A DNA stretch of 5,172 bases from CAZTLI01 sp964614375 (lineage in GTDB: Bacteria > Chloroflexota > Anaerolineae > Aggregatilineales > Phototrophicaceae). A program made the translations under genes and the position numbers. The stretch is taken from NCBI GenBank assembly GCA_964614375.1, contig CAZTLI010000399.1, positions 1 through 5,172 of the forward strand. The letters run 5' to 3'. This document shows, in pieces, positions 1 through 5,172 of the stretch. Below the pieces are notes generated by a model. That model made no database searches, had not been told where the DNA came from, and saw nothing but the letters and a program-made list of their open reading frames with translations. How positions within the stretch are numbered: the first letter of the stretch is position 1; every line of letters begins with the position of its first letter.

Positions 1-119
1 CGCGAACCAATAATCACCCGATAACCATTTAACGCCCAGCGCATCGCCAGACCAGAACCTTCTTTACCTGTGCCGCCCAATACCGCAATTGTCACCAAAG
101 TGGGCTTGTCTTCAGTCAT
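1..119 (-). CDS. npdG: NADPH-dependent F420 reductase, N-terminal part (runs off the window)
   Basis: Only the first 39 codons and part of the next are in the window. They begin with ATG at 119 and run off the low-coordinate edge. After a short polar leader, the peptide has a beta strand (TIAVLGG), a GGTGKEG dinucleotide-binding loop at residues 15-21, a helix (SGLAMRWALNGY) and a second strand (VIIGS). This is the NADP-binding Rossmann start of F420-dependent NADP reductases, which pass hydride between reduced coenzyme F420 and NADP in the cytoplasm. The GGTGKEGSGLA pattern is characteristic of that family rather than of general dehydrogenases. A GAAGGA Shine-Dalgarno site lies 6 nt upstream of the ATG, which supports the start. 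The gene lies 66 nt downstream of the amidohydrolase gene on the same strand. The F420-binding part is not visible, so a related Rossmann oxidoreductase remains possible. If the call is right, the host makes or imports F420. Confidence 0.85.
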   Translation of the reverse strand, partial: MTEDKPTLVTIAVLGGTGKEGSGLAMRWALNGYRVIIGS

Positions 120-125
120 GCTAAT

Positions 126-131
126 TCCTTC
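126..131 (-). promoter_or_regulatory. Shine-Dalgarno site of npdG
   Basis: The minus strand reads GAAGGA here, with 6 nt before the ATG at 119. This is a good match in sequence and spacing to a bacterial ribosome binding site, and it fixes the start of the truncated reductase. Confidence 0.7.
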
Positions 132-185
132 GCTTGATGCGTTTGTCAATTAATCTATTGTATATGGTCAGAACCCTGCTGAGTA

Positions 186-1538
186 TTACGGGTTGAGTGC
201 GTTCTGCACATTCTTCTCATAACGTTCCCACACGGCAGGCGCGAGGGCGCGGGCTTCGGCGGTGATTTGGGCTTCGTCTAATGTTTGTAGCTGTCGGTCA
301 CGCATCAAAACCTTCCCGGCAACAATTGTCGTGGTGACCATTGATGCTTCAAAACCGAACAACACATGCCAGGGCAGGTTGCCCTCTGTCAGTGGCGTGA
401 ATGGATGATAATCCACAAATATTAGATCAGCATTTGCTCCGACAGCGATTTCGCCAAGGTGCTGTTCTGGGAAAAATCGCTGCACTAATCGCGCATTATT
501 GACCGTCGCCATGCGTGCGATGTCTGTGCCATTGGCTTTGCGCGGGTCACGGGCGACGACTTTGTGCAAGAGATAGGCTGCTTTCCATTCTGCCCACATA
601 TTATTGCTAAATCCGTCGTTACCGAGGCAGATATTCATCCCCTGCGCCAGCATTTCGTCCACTTTGGCCGCACCGACACCATTGTTCATATTTGAACGGG
701 GTTGATGGCTAATCCAGACTCCGGCATCCTGTAAAATCTGCCGTTCAGCCGCATCTATATGGACACAGTGGGCAGCGATGGTTTTATCATTCCAGACACC
801 ATAGTCATTCAAACGCTGTACGACGCGCTTACCACTGCGTCGCAGGCTATCTTCCTCGTCGGCCTCATGTTCTGCGACATGAATGTGAAAACCTTCGCCG
901 CCAGGTATGGCATCGGCACAGGCGCGCAGGGCATTATCGTTGAGCGTCAAACTTGCGTGCAGACCGAAAGTGCCACGTATATGTGAGTGGGAATGATGCG
1001 TTCCAATAAATCGCACATTTTCGGCAATGCCCGCGCGCATTTTGTCTTCGCCATCGCGGTCTGTTACTTCATAGCACAGAACGGCACGCAGCCCAGCCTG
1101 TGTTACAGCATGGGCAATGACATCCAGACTGCCGTCAATGAAGTTTGGGCTGGCGTGATGGTCGATGAGCGTGGTTGTGCCATGTTTTATGGCGTCTACC
1201 AGACTGACCAGCGCGCTCATTCGCACAGTGTCCTTGTTGAGCGCTTTGTCGAGAGGCCACCATAAGCGTTCTAGTATCTGCGGGAAATTTGCGGGCGGGT
1301 CACCGGGTATCGCCATCCCGCGTGCATACGCCCCGTAGAAATGGGTGTGGGCACAAATCCCCCCCGGCAGCACCAATTGACCGCGCGCGTCTAAACGCTC
1401 TGTATTGGGATATTTTGCGGTAAGGTCACTGGTTGAACCGACCGCCTTTATCAGACCATCTTCGATATACAGCGCATGGTCAGGTAGGATGTGGTTTGAC
1501 TCGCCCCATGTCACCACTGTCGCGTTGGAAATCAGCAT
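186..1538 (-). CDS. ssnA: SsnA-type amidohydrolase (putative aminohydrolase)
   Basis: This complete 450-residue member of the amidohydrolase superfamily belongs to the group of metal-dependent hydrolases that deaminate or dechlorinate purines, pterins and triazines in the cytoplasm. The metal and catalytic set is intact: HTH at residues 64-66, HIHVAE at 218-223 (metal His220, catalytic Glu223), AAHC with His257, and GNDG with Asp308. The N-terminal strands and the last ~60 residues form the usual split beta-sandwich around the barrel. From memory of the E. coli protein, it resembles SsnA in several stretches: HFY after the HxH motif, LWW near residue 92, DHHASP at 126-131, and RSNMNN at 281-286 in place of the SNLKL found in methylthioadenosine/S-adenosylhomocysteine deaminases. 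The length is close to the ~440 residues of SsnA. The natural substrate of SsnA proteins is not established. In Escherichia coli ssnA sits among selenium- and purine-related genes, none of which appear here. The ATG lies 3 nt after the upstream stop, with GAAGGA 9 nt before it, so translation is probably coupled. Confidence 0.85.
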   Translation of the reverse strand: MLISNATVVTWGESNHILPDHALYIEDGLIKAVGSTSDLTAKYPNTERLDARGQLVLPGGICAHTHFYGAYARGMAIPGDPPANFPQILERLWWPLDKALNKDTVRMSALVSLVDAIKHGTTTLIDHHASPNFIDGSLDVIAHAVTQAGLRAVLCYEVTDRDGEDKMRAGIAENVRFIGTHHSHSHIRGTFGLHASLTLNDNALRACADAIPGGEGFHIHVAEHEADEEDSLRRSGKRVVQRLNDYGVWNDKTIAAHCVHIDAAERQILQDAGVWISHQPRSNMNNGVGAAKVDEMLAQGMNICLGNDGFSNNMWAEWKAAYLLHKVVARDPRKANGTDIARMATVNNARLVQRFFPEQHLGEIAVGANADLIFVDYHPFTPLTEGNLPWHVLFGFEASMVTTTIVAGKVLMRDRQLQTLDEAQITAEARALAPAVWERYEKNVQNALNP

Positions 1539-1541
1539 GAA

Positions 1542-2219
1542 TTACTGTCCTTCATAGGGAATACGGATAGTCAATGGCCCGCCCATCTTTGCAATTTCAG
1601 TTTTAAGGGCTTGCAGCAGTTCGTCGGTCTCTGCTTCTGTATCGAGGAAAAACGTCCCATCCTGCTTATCGGGCGAGGCGACGAATTCCCCCTCCTCACA
1701 CAAAATTCGCAACTGCGCGCCATGACCTGTTTGCTTGCGTTCGGCTTCCCAAAAGCGGTTTGAACGCACCCCTGTATCACGCAATGCGTGGTAGATACGA
1801 TCCACAAAATAGTCGTTTTGACTGTATAAGTCTTTGATGGTCTGGGCGTGAATGAACCTGTCCCACGTCGTATAGATAAAACTAATTGTGCGCTTTGATG
1901 TATTCGTGATCGGCGGGACTTTGCCCGTTAACTCACCTAACTGCACTTTATAGTAAACCTCGTTGGCGCGTTTATGATTGGTTTCTTTGGGCAGCAGGTC
2001 TTTGCGATAGACCAGTTCCACACCCCGTCGCCGGGCGTAATAATGAACAGCGCCATTGAGGTCTTGGAATGATCGACTGAGGAAAAATCCCAGATACTCC
2101 GTATAGACACCGTGCGGCATCTTCTGCTGCGGGATGCGATACCAGCGTTCACGCCGCAAGATTTCGAGGTCGCGTTTGCGATTGACGACGCCAATGAGTA
2201 CACGGTCATCCGGGAACAT
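1542..2219 (-). CDS. Conserved-looking protein of unknown function, 225 residues
   Basis: I do not recognise a named family. The reading frame stays open upstream to about 2480, but that part lies inside the 3' end of the PLP enzyme gene and has shadow-like composition. The ATG at 2219, 4 nt after the PLP enzyme stop, is the sensible start. A purine-rich AAGGAAAG lies 13 nt before it, rather far, so coupling to the upstream gene is likely. The protein appears soluble, with no signal peptide or membrane segment. It opens with a strand (VLIGVVN), then RKRDLEI and the aromatic patch RWYRIP at residues 25-30. A middle part is rich in Tyr, Arg and Lys (HYYARRR at 59-65, TISFIYTTWDRF at 111-122). 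A C-terminal part contains GAQLRILCEEGEF (167-179), an acidic helix and a final short strand. Arg/Lys-rich and aromatic patches could suit nucleic-acid or nucleotide binding, but that is a guess. Its tight packing between the PLP enzyme and the amidohydrolase suggests linked expression. Confidence 0.8.
   Translation of the reverse strand: MFPDDRVLIGVVNRKRDLEILRRERWYRIPQQKMPHGVYTEYLGFFLSRSFQDLNGAVHYYARRRGVELVYRKDLLPKETNHKRANEVYYKVQLGELTGKVPPITNTSKRTISFIYTTWDRFIHAQTIKDLYSQNDYFVDRIYHALRDTGVRSNRFWEAERKQTGHGAQLRILCEEGEFVASPDKQDGTFFLDTEAETDELLQALKTEIAKMGGPLTIRIPYEGQ
1548..1553 (-). promoter_or_regulatory. Shine-Dalgarno site of the ssnA-like gene
   Basis: The minus strand reads GAAGGA, 9 nt before the ATG at 1538. 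It lies inside the last codons of the upstream gene, as expected for tightly packed co-translated genes, and it supports the chosen start of the amidohydrolase. Confidence 0.6.
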
Positions 2220-2223
2220 CGGT

Positions 2224-3618
2224 TTAGGCCAACTTTCCTTCTTTCTCGCGCAATTCGAGCAGTTTAGCGTCGATGTCGGCAACACGGTCTTGATGGATTG
2301 TCCACCAGGCCGGGTCTTTTTGGGCGTCCAGTTCTTCGACTGTTTTGCCCTGTTGTTCAACCCACGTATAGTATTTAAGATTATGCCAGCGGGCGCGGGC
2401 TTCGGGTGTGCCACGCATGACCCAATCAGTCTTTGCGCCGTGAAAGATGCTGTATACACGCCCCACTGTTTCGGCTTCATCCAGCGCGCCGTATGCCTCG
2501 CGCAACCAGCCCATCACCGAGTAATAACGGTCAAGCGCGTCGGTAGCGATGGTGACTATCACATCTTCTGCGCCAAACTTGTAGTATTTTGCCGTTTTAA
2601 TCGCGCCGATGATATTGCAGATAGAGCTAATGCCGAACAATCCATGTAATTCATTAGCAGCGGCTTCGTCCACGCCAAAGCGTTTGATGAGTGTTTCGCG
2701 CCCCGCATCTTCTGCAAACACTTGCAGCCCTTTCAGGCTATCCATGTGGTCAATGCACATCAGCGCGTCCATATTGTTGACATTGTGAATCCAGGTGACG
2801 TGTTTGTCGCCAATGCCCTGAATTTCGTGCGCGCCATAACCATTGTTGAACAGGGTAGGGCATTGGATAGGTTCTAGGCCAACAATTTTGTGCTCAGGCC
2901 ACAATTGTTTCAGACGGTCACCTGCTGCGATTGTCCCTGCGCTGCCCATTGCGGATACATAGGCTGCGATTTTGCCATTGCCGATGCCGTTAGCGTGCAG
3001 GTCTGCCGCAAGCTCCGCGACGGTGTTGCCCGTCACATGATAGTGAAAGCGATAGTTACCCATCACTTCAAACTGGTTCAGGATACGCACATTCGGGTCG
3101 CTAGCACGCTGACGATGGGTTTCGTCATAAATCTCTTTAACGTTGCTTTCCGAACCGGGTGTTTTGATGACTTCAGAACCATAACTTTCAATGCGCGCAA
3201 ACCGTTCGCGGCTCATACCCTGTGGCAAAATAACCCGGCTTTTGCAACCCATGCGCCCGGCGACCCACGCGCCGCCAATACCATAATTGCCGGTTGAAGG
3301 CCACACCAGTGTATGTGCCGCCGGGTCTACTTCGCCAAAGAGTTCCAGTTCCAGTAACACTGAATAGGCTGCACCGACTTTATGACTGCCTGTTGGAAAT
3401 TCGCGACCATATATCACGACAATCGGCGCATCCACACCTGTGATGGCTTTGGGCAGTACCACGTAATAAATCTTATCGTTTTCGTCCCGCCATGTGATGT
3501 TGAACAGGTTGATGGGGTCAAGGGGGGTCGCCGCGCGCGCCTGTTGTGCCTTCTGGCGGATGTGCGCCGGGATTTTTGAGGGGTGCAGCATTTCTTCAAA
3601 CGTTGGCCCAGTAATCAT
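2224..3618 (-). CDS. PLP-dependent fold-type II enzyme, cysteine synthase/cystathionine beta-synthase superfamily, with C-terminal extension
   Basis: This 464-residue cytoplasmic enzyme probably performs a beta-elimination, beta-replacement or related reaction on an amino acid. The superfamily landmarks appear in order: GSHK at residues 77-80 with the Schiff-base Lys80; PSTGNYG (107-113), the asparagine/substrate loop; GSAGTI (225-230), the phosphate-binding glycine loop matching GTGGTI of O-acetylserine sulfhydrylase; GISS at 329-332; and ATDALDRYYS (358-367), matching the segment of cysteine synthases that ends in ERYLS and contacts the PLP ring nitrogen. At 464 residues it is far longer than a ~310-320 residue cysteine synthase. 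The N-terminus before the lysine is about 40 residues longer, and about 94 residues follow the final motif. No CBS domain is recognisable in the extension, which is helical and rich in Trp, Glu and Lys. The first residues in this open frame (to 3666) lie over the 3' end of the previous gene; GGAGAG 4 nt before ATG 3618 decides the start. The substrate cannot be read from the sequence. A cysteine synthase label would be over-precise. Confidence 0.88.
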   Translation of the reverse strand: MITGPTFEEMLHPSKIPAHIRQKAQQARAATPLDPINLFNITWRDENDKIYYVVLPKAITGVDAPIVVIYGREFPTGSHKVGAAYSVLLELELFGEVDPAAHTLVWPSTGNYGIGGAWVAGRMGCKSRVILPQGMSRERFARIESYGSEVIKTPGSESNVKEIYDETHRQRASDPNVRILNQFEVMGNYRFHYHVTGNTVAELAADLHANGIGNGKIAAYVSAMGSAGTIAAGDRLKQLWPEHKIVGLEPIQCPTLFNNGYGAHEIQGIGDKHVTWIHNVNNMDALMCIDHMDSLKGLQVFAEDAGRETLIKRFGVDEAAANELHGLFGISSICNIIGAIKTAKYYKFGAEDVIVTIATDALDRYYSVMGWLREAYGALDEAETVGRVYSIFHGAKTDWVMRGTPEARARWHNLKYYTWVEQQGKTVEELDAQKDPAWWTIHQDRVADIDAKLLELREKEGKLA

Positions 3619-3622
3619 GCAA

Positions 3623-3628
3623 CTCTCC
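3623..3628 (-). promoter_or_regulatory. Shine-Dalgarno site that fixes the PLP enzyme start
   Basis: The minus strand reads GGAGAG, with its GGAG core 6 nt before the ATG at 3618. The two adjacent ATG codons at 3666 and 3663 would place the start within the coding end of the 81-residue gene and add 16 residues of shadow sequence. This site therefore favours the shorter, 464-residue product. Confidence 0.7.
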
Positions 3629-3640
3629 AGAGCGTGTGTA

Positions 3641-3886
3641 TTAATCAACTTCTTCTTCGTCATCAATGTGTAATTGATGTTCTAAAATCCGCATTTCGTT
3701 CAAGATTTCGCTGCGTTTGCGAGCGAGTTCCCGGTAGCGTGTGAGGACATCGGGCGGCATTTTCTCTGTCCCGCCACCGTGTTTCATGATAAGCGTGTCT
3801 ATTTGCTCGTCTAATCCCTCATAAATGAGTACCAGCTTGCGATACTCTTGCACACGATGTTTATCGTTACCGGGCTGTTCCGCCAT
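3641..3886 (-). CDS. Small helical protein of unknown function, 81 residues
   Basis: No named family is recognised. The protein is highly charged and predicted soluble. Two helices, about residues 8-36 (VQEYRKLVLIYEGLDEQIDT) and 46-73 (VLTRYRELARKRSEIL onward), are joined by a Gly/Pro turn, HGGGTEKMPPD at 36-46. Hydrophobic residues recur at roughly heptad spacing, so a two-helix coiled-coil hairpin or dimer is likely. It ends in an acidic tail, DDEEEVD at 75-81. The open frame extends upstream to 4087, but that portion overlaps the glycosyltransferase. The ATG at 3886 has a perfect AGGAGG site 6 nt upstream and gives a 20-nt overlap with the glycosyltransferase end, which is typical of coupled genes. 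The PLP enzyme gene follows after 22 nt. It could be a small scaffold or partner protein for a neighbour. Nothing in the sequence shows catalytic activity. Confidence 0.8.
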   Translation of the reverse strand: MAEQPGNDKHRVQEYRKLVLIYEGLDEQIDTLIMKHGGGTEKMPPDVLTRYRELARKRSEILNEMRILEHQLHIDDEEEVD

Positions 3887-4955
3887 CGGCTGCCTCCTGC
3901 GGGCTTGTTCGGGTGTCTGAGTCCGAGCCGGACGAGTGATCAAATCCATAGGTTGCAGCGACGGCATAGACGCGGTTGTCGCCAACAGCCACGACCCGCC
4001 GCTGAATTTCTGGATTCTCGAATCCGATTGCTGATGCAACAACATACAGTGGGCGACTGCGGCTTTCGTCATAGATGCGTGCGACATACTGCCCGATAAT
4101 GAACAGGAAAAACAATTGAAATGAACTCATCAGTAATAGCAGCACAATGGTCGTAGCTTGCCCACCGAAATAATCTGTTCCCAATGATAAGCGCAGAACG
4201 GCGATCACAATCACCGCCAGAATCGCCAAAATTGCCAGCACGAGACTGACATAAATCATCACTTGCAGCGGGAAATACGAGAATCCGGTGATGGCATCCA
4301 GCGCGAAACGCAGCATTTTGCGGAAGGGGTATTTCGTTTCGCCGGATAGGCGCGCTTCGCGGACGTATTCAATGCCAGTCTGCTTGAAACCCACCCAACT
4401 TGTCAGGCCACGAATGAAGCGATTGTGTTCGCGCATGTGCCGCAGCACCTGCACGACTTTTTCATCCATCAAACGAAAGTCGCCCGTATCCAGTGGAATT
4501 TTTACGTCAGTGATACGATAAATGACGCGGTAAAACAGCTTGGCAGACAGCTTTTTGAACCAACCTTCGCCTTTGCGTTCTTTGCGTACCGCATACACGA
4601 CTTCGTAGCCCGCTTTCCATTGTTCAATCAGGTCGAGCATGACTTCAGGCGGGTCTTGCAAGTCGGCGTCAATGAGGATGACCGCATGCCCGCTGGCATA
4701 ATCTATGCCAGCAGTGACGGCGGTTTGATGCCCAAAATTGCGGGCGAAATTGACGATTTTGACGCGAGAATCGCGCTCGGTAATTATCAGCATGTTTGCC
4801 AATGACATATCGGTGCTGCCATCATTAATCATGATGAGTTCCCAGCTTTCGCCGGTAGACTCCATCACGCCTTTCACACGATTGTAGAGATGTTCAACAT
4901 TATCTTGTTCGTTATAGACTGGTGCGACAATACTGTACTGAGGTCGGTTAGCCAT
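3867..4955 (-). CDS. Family 2 glycosyltransferase, GtrB / dolichyl-phosphate sugar synthase-like, membrane-anchored
   Basis: This 362-residue enzyme probably transfers a sugar from a nucleotide donor to undecaprenyl phosphate (or a similar polyprenyl phosphate) on the cytoplasmic face of the membrane, for cell-surface glycan building. The GT-A domain occupies about residues 7-225. It has VAPVYNE at 10-16, NDGS at 44-47, the metal- and nucleotide-binding DADLQDPPE at 96-104, GDFRLMD at 158-164, RFIRGLTSWVGFKQ at 179-192, and SGETKYP with basic FRKM at 204-214, all typical of the GtrB/DPM1 group. Two hydrophobic segments follow, about 228-254 and 268-291, as in GtrB proteins. An unusually long polar tail of about 70 residues follows. 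The chosen ATG overlaps the thrC stop by 8 nt (ATGGCTAA). A TTG at 4979 in the same frame would add eight residues and is less likely. Family membership is secure, but the sugar and acceptor are not determined. Confidence 0.9.
   Translation of the reverse strand: MANRPQYSIVAPVYNEQDNVEHLYNRVKGVMESTGESWELIMINDGSTDMSLANMLIITERDSRVKIVNFARNFGHQTAVTAGIDYASGHAVILIDADLQDPPEVMLDLIEQWKAGYEVVYAVRKERKGEGWFKKLSAKLFYRVIYRITDVKIPLDTGDFRLMDEKVVQVLRHMREHNRFIRGLTSWVGFKQTGIEYVREARLSGETKYPFRKMLRFALDAITGFSYFPLQVMIYVSLVLAILAILAVIVIAVLRLSLGTDYFGGQATTIVLLLLMSSFQLFFLFIIGQYVARIYDESRSRPLYVVASAIGFENPEIQRRVVAVGDNRVYAVAATYGFDHSSGSDSDTRTSPQEAADGGTAR
3893..3898 (-). promoter_or_regulatory. Strong Shine-Dalgarno site of the 81-residue gene
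   Basis: AGGAGG on the minus strand, 6 nt before ATG 3886, is the best ribosome binding site in the window. It lies inside the 3' coding end of the glycosyltransferase. It identifies the true start of the small gene and argues that this gene is translated at a high rate. Confidence 0.8.
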
Positions 4956-5172
4956 GGGTTTTATCTTTATGCTGTTCAAGGGCTAGACGAATAGCGTTCA
5001 AATCTGGCTGAACACGCATCCCGCCCGTGACCGCATCCTGTGCTCTCTTGACATCTTTCAGACCGCTGCCTGTAATAAGGAGCACTACCTGTTCATCGGG
5101 ATGAATTATGCCCGATTGTACAGCACGTTTTGCCCCTGCGAAAGATGCAGCGGCAGCAGGCTCGGCGAATAC
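4948..5172 (-). CDS. thrC: Threonine synthase, C-terminal 74 residues (starts beyond the window)
   Basis: The visible frame enters from the high-coordinate edge and stops with TAA at 4948-4950. It contains EPAAAASFAGAKRA near the start of the visible part and VVLLITGSGLKD at visible residues 29-40. Both are hallmark C-terminal segments of threonine synthase, the PLP enzyme that converts O-phosphohomoserine to threonine and phosphate in the cytoplasm. The TGSGLKD stretch is the part that contacts the PLP ring in this family (T/S-G-x-G-L-K-D). The ring-bound lysine and the phosphohomoserine-binding N-terminus are outside the window. The protein ends in a charged helix (DLNAIRLALEQHKDK). Its stop overlaps the start of the glycosyltransferase by 8 nt, so the two are probably co-translated, although they have no obvious metabolic link. 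A related fold-type II enzyme is possible, but the GSGLKD motif makes ThrC by far the best call. Confidence 0.9.
   Translation of the reverse strand, partial: VFAEPAAAASFAGAKRAVQSGIIHPDEQVVLLITGSGLKDVKRAQDAVTGGMRVQPDLNAIRLALEQHKDKTHG

Larger units (their letters stand above)
1..5172 (-). other. Putative polycistronic unit thrC - GT2 - 81 aa - PLP enzyme - 225 aa - ssnA - npdG
   Basis: Seven consecutive genes on one strand are separated by -8, -20, 22, 4, 3 and 66 nt. No hairpin followed by a T-run (read on the minus strand) and no well-spaced promoter pair is visible between any of them. This supports one transcript entering from above 5172 and continuing below 1. The 66-nt gap before npdG is the weakest link and could hold a separate promoter. 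Shared transcription does not prove shared function, because compact genomes of this type often string unrelated genes together. Confidence 0.6.

Noticed and set aside
120..185. A promoter for npdG: TACAAT at 162-157 and TTGACA at 149-144 on the minus strand
   Set aside because: TTGACA has only a poor AATTAG at the right distance, which would put the transcript start inside npdG. TACAAT has no -35 match at 16-18 nt upstream. An internal promoter is possible but not supported.
170..195. A hairpin near the end of ssnA (AACCC ... GGGTT) as a terminator
   Set aside because: The stem is only 5 bp with a loop of about 13 nt and no T-run follows it on the minus strand, so it is not a credible intrinsic terminator.
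759..1265. Plus-strand open frames inside the amidohydrolase gene
   Set aside because: They are antisense to a gene with a complete set of catalytic motifs and encode no recognisable domain.
2220..2480. A longer N-terminus (87 more residues) for the 225-residue protein
   Set aside because: This stretch is the coding 3' end of the PLP enzyme in another frame. The ATG at 2219 directly after the PLP stop is a better start.
2134..2649. A 171-codon open frame on the plus strand
   Set aside because: It lies antisense to the PLP enzyme and the 225-residue gene, whose motifs and spacing are convincing. Its peptide has no recognisable domain, so it is a shadow.
3887..4087. A longer N-terminus (67 more residues) for the 81-residue protein
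   Set aside because: It overlaps the glycosyltransferase tail and membrane region, while the AGGAGG site points to ATG 3886.
4956..4979. TTG at 4979 as the glycosyltransferase start
   Set aside because: It would extend the overlap with thrC to 32 nt and add eight residues without family similarity. ATG 4955 places the first strand (YSIVAPVYNE) at the usual distance from the N-terminus.
1..5172. Mobile elements, CRISPR arrays, tRNA/rRNA genes or defence genes
   Set aside because: No repeats with regular spacing, terminal inverted repeats, transposase or integrase motifs or RNA gene signatures were seen. The window is almost entirely coding.

Overview
The window is one stretch of a compact bacterial genome of roughly even base composition. 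All seven recognisable genes read on the minus strand, so transcription runs from high to low coordinates. In order of transcription they are: the 3' end of threonine synthase (thrC), a membrane-anchored family 2 glycosyltransferase, an 81-residue helical protein, a PLP enzyme of the cysteine synthase/cystathionine beta-synthase superfamily, a 225-residue protein I cannot name, an SsnA-type amidohydrolase, and the 5' end of an F420-dependent NADP reductase (npdG).

The likely host is a member of the Chloroflexota, perhaps Anaerolineae-like. This is inference from three things: an F420-linked NADP reductase of the GGTGKEG type, purine-rich Shine-Dalgarno sites with bacterial ATG starts, and the mix of gene families. 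The sequence contains no rRNA or other decisive marker. Actinobacterial and archaeal hosts are less likely but are not formally excluded.

The layout looks like one polycistronic unit. thrC and the glycosyltransferase overlap by 8 nt when the ATG start is used. The glycosyltransferase and the 81-residue gene overlap by 20 nt. The remaining gaps are 22, 4, 3 and 66 nt. No convincing terminator or promoter is visible, and there is no intergenic space above 66 nt. The 66-nt gap before npdG is the only place where an internal promoter could easily sit, and I could not find a well-spaced one there.

Functionally the unit mixes amino-acid PLP chemistry (ThrC and a second fold-type II enzyme), lipid-linked sugar transfer, an amino-group hydrolase and F420 redox chemistry. 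No single pathway explains all of these. The most closely spaced trio is PLP enzyme, unknown protein and SsnA-like amidohydrolase (gaps of 4 and 3 nt), and it is the best candidate for a functional module. I see no mobile element, CRISPR array, RNA gene or defence cassette. The region reads as ordinary chromosomal metabolism with two uncharacterised proteins and one unusually long PLP enzyme.
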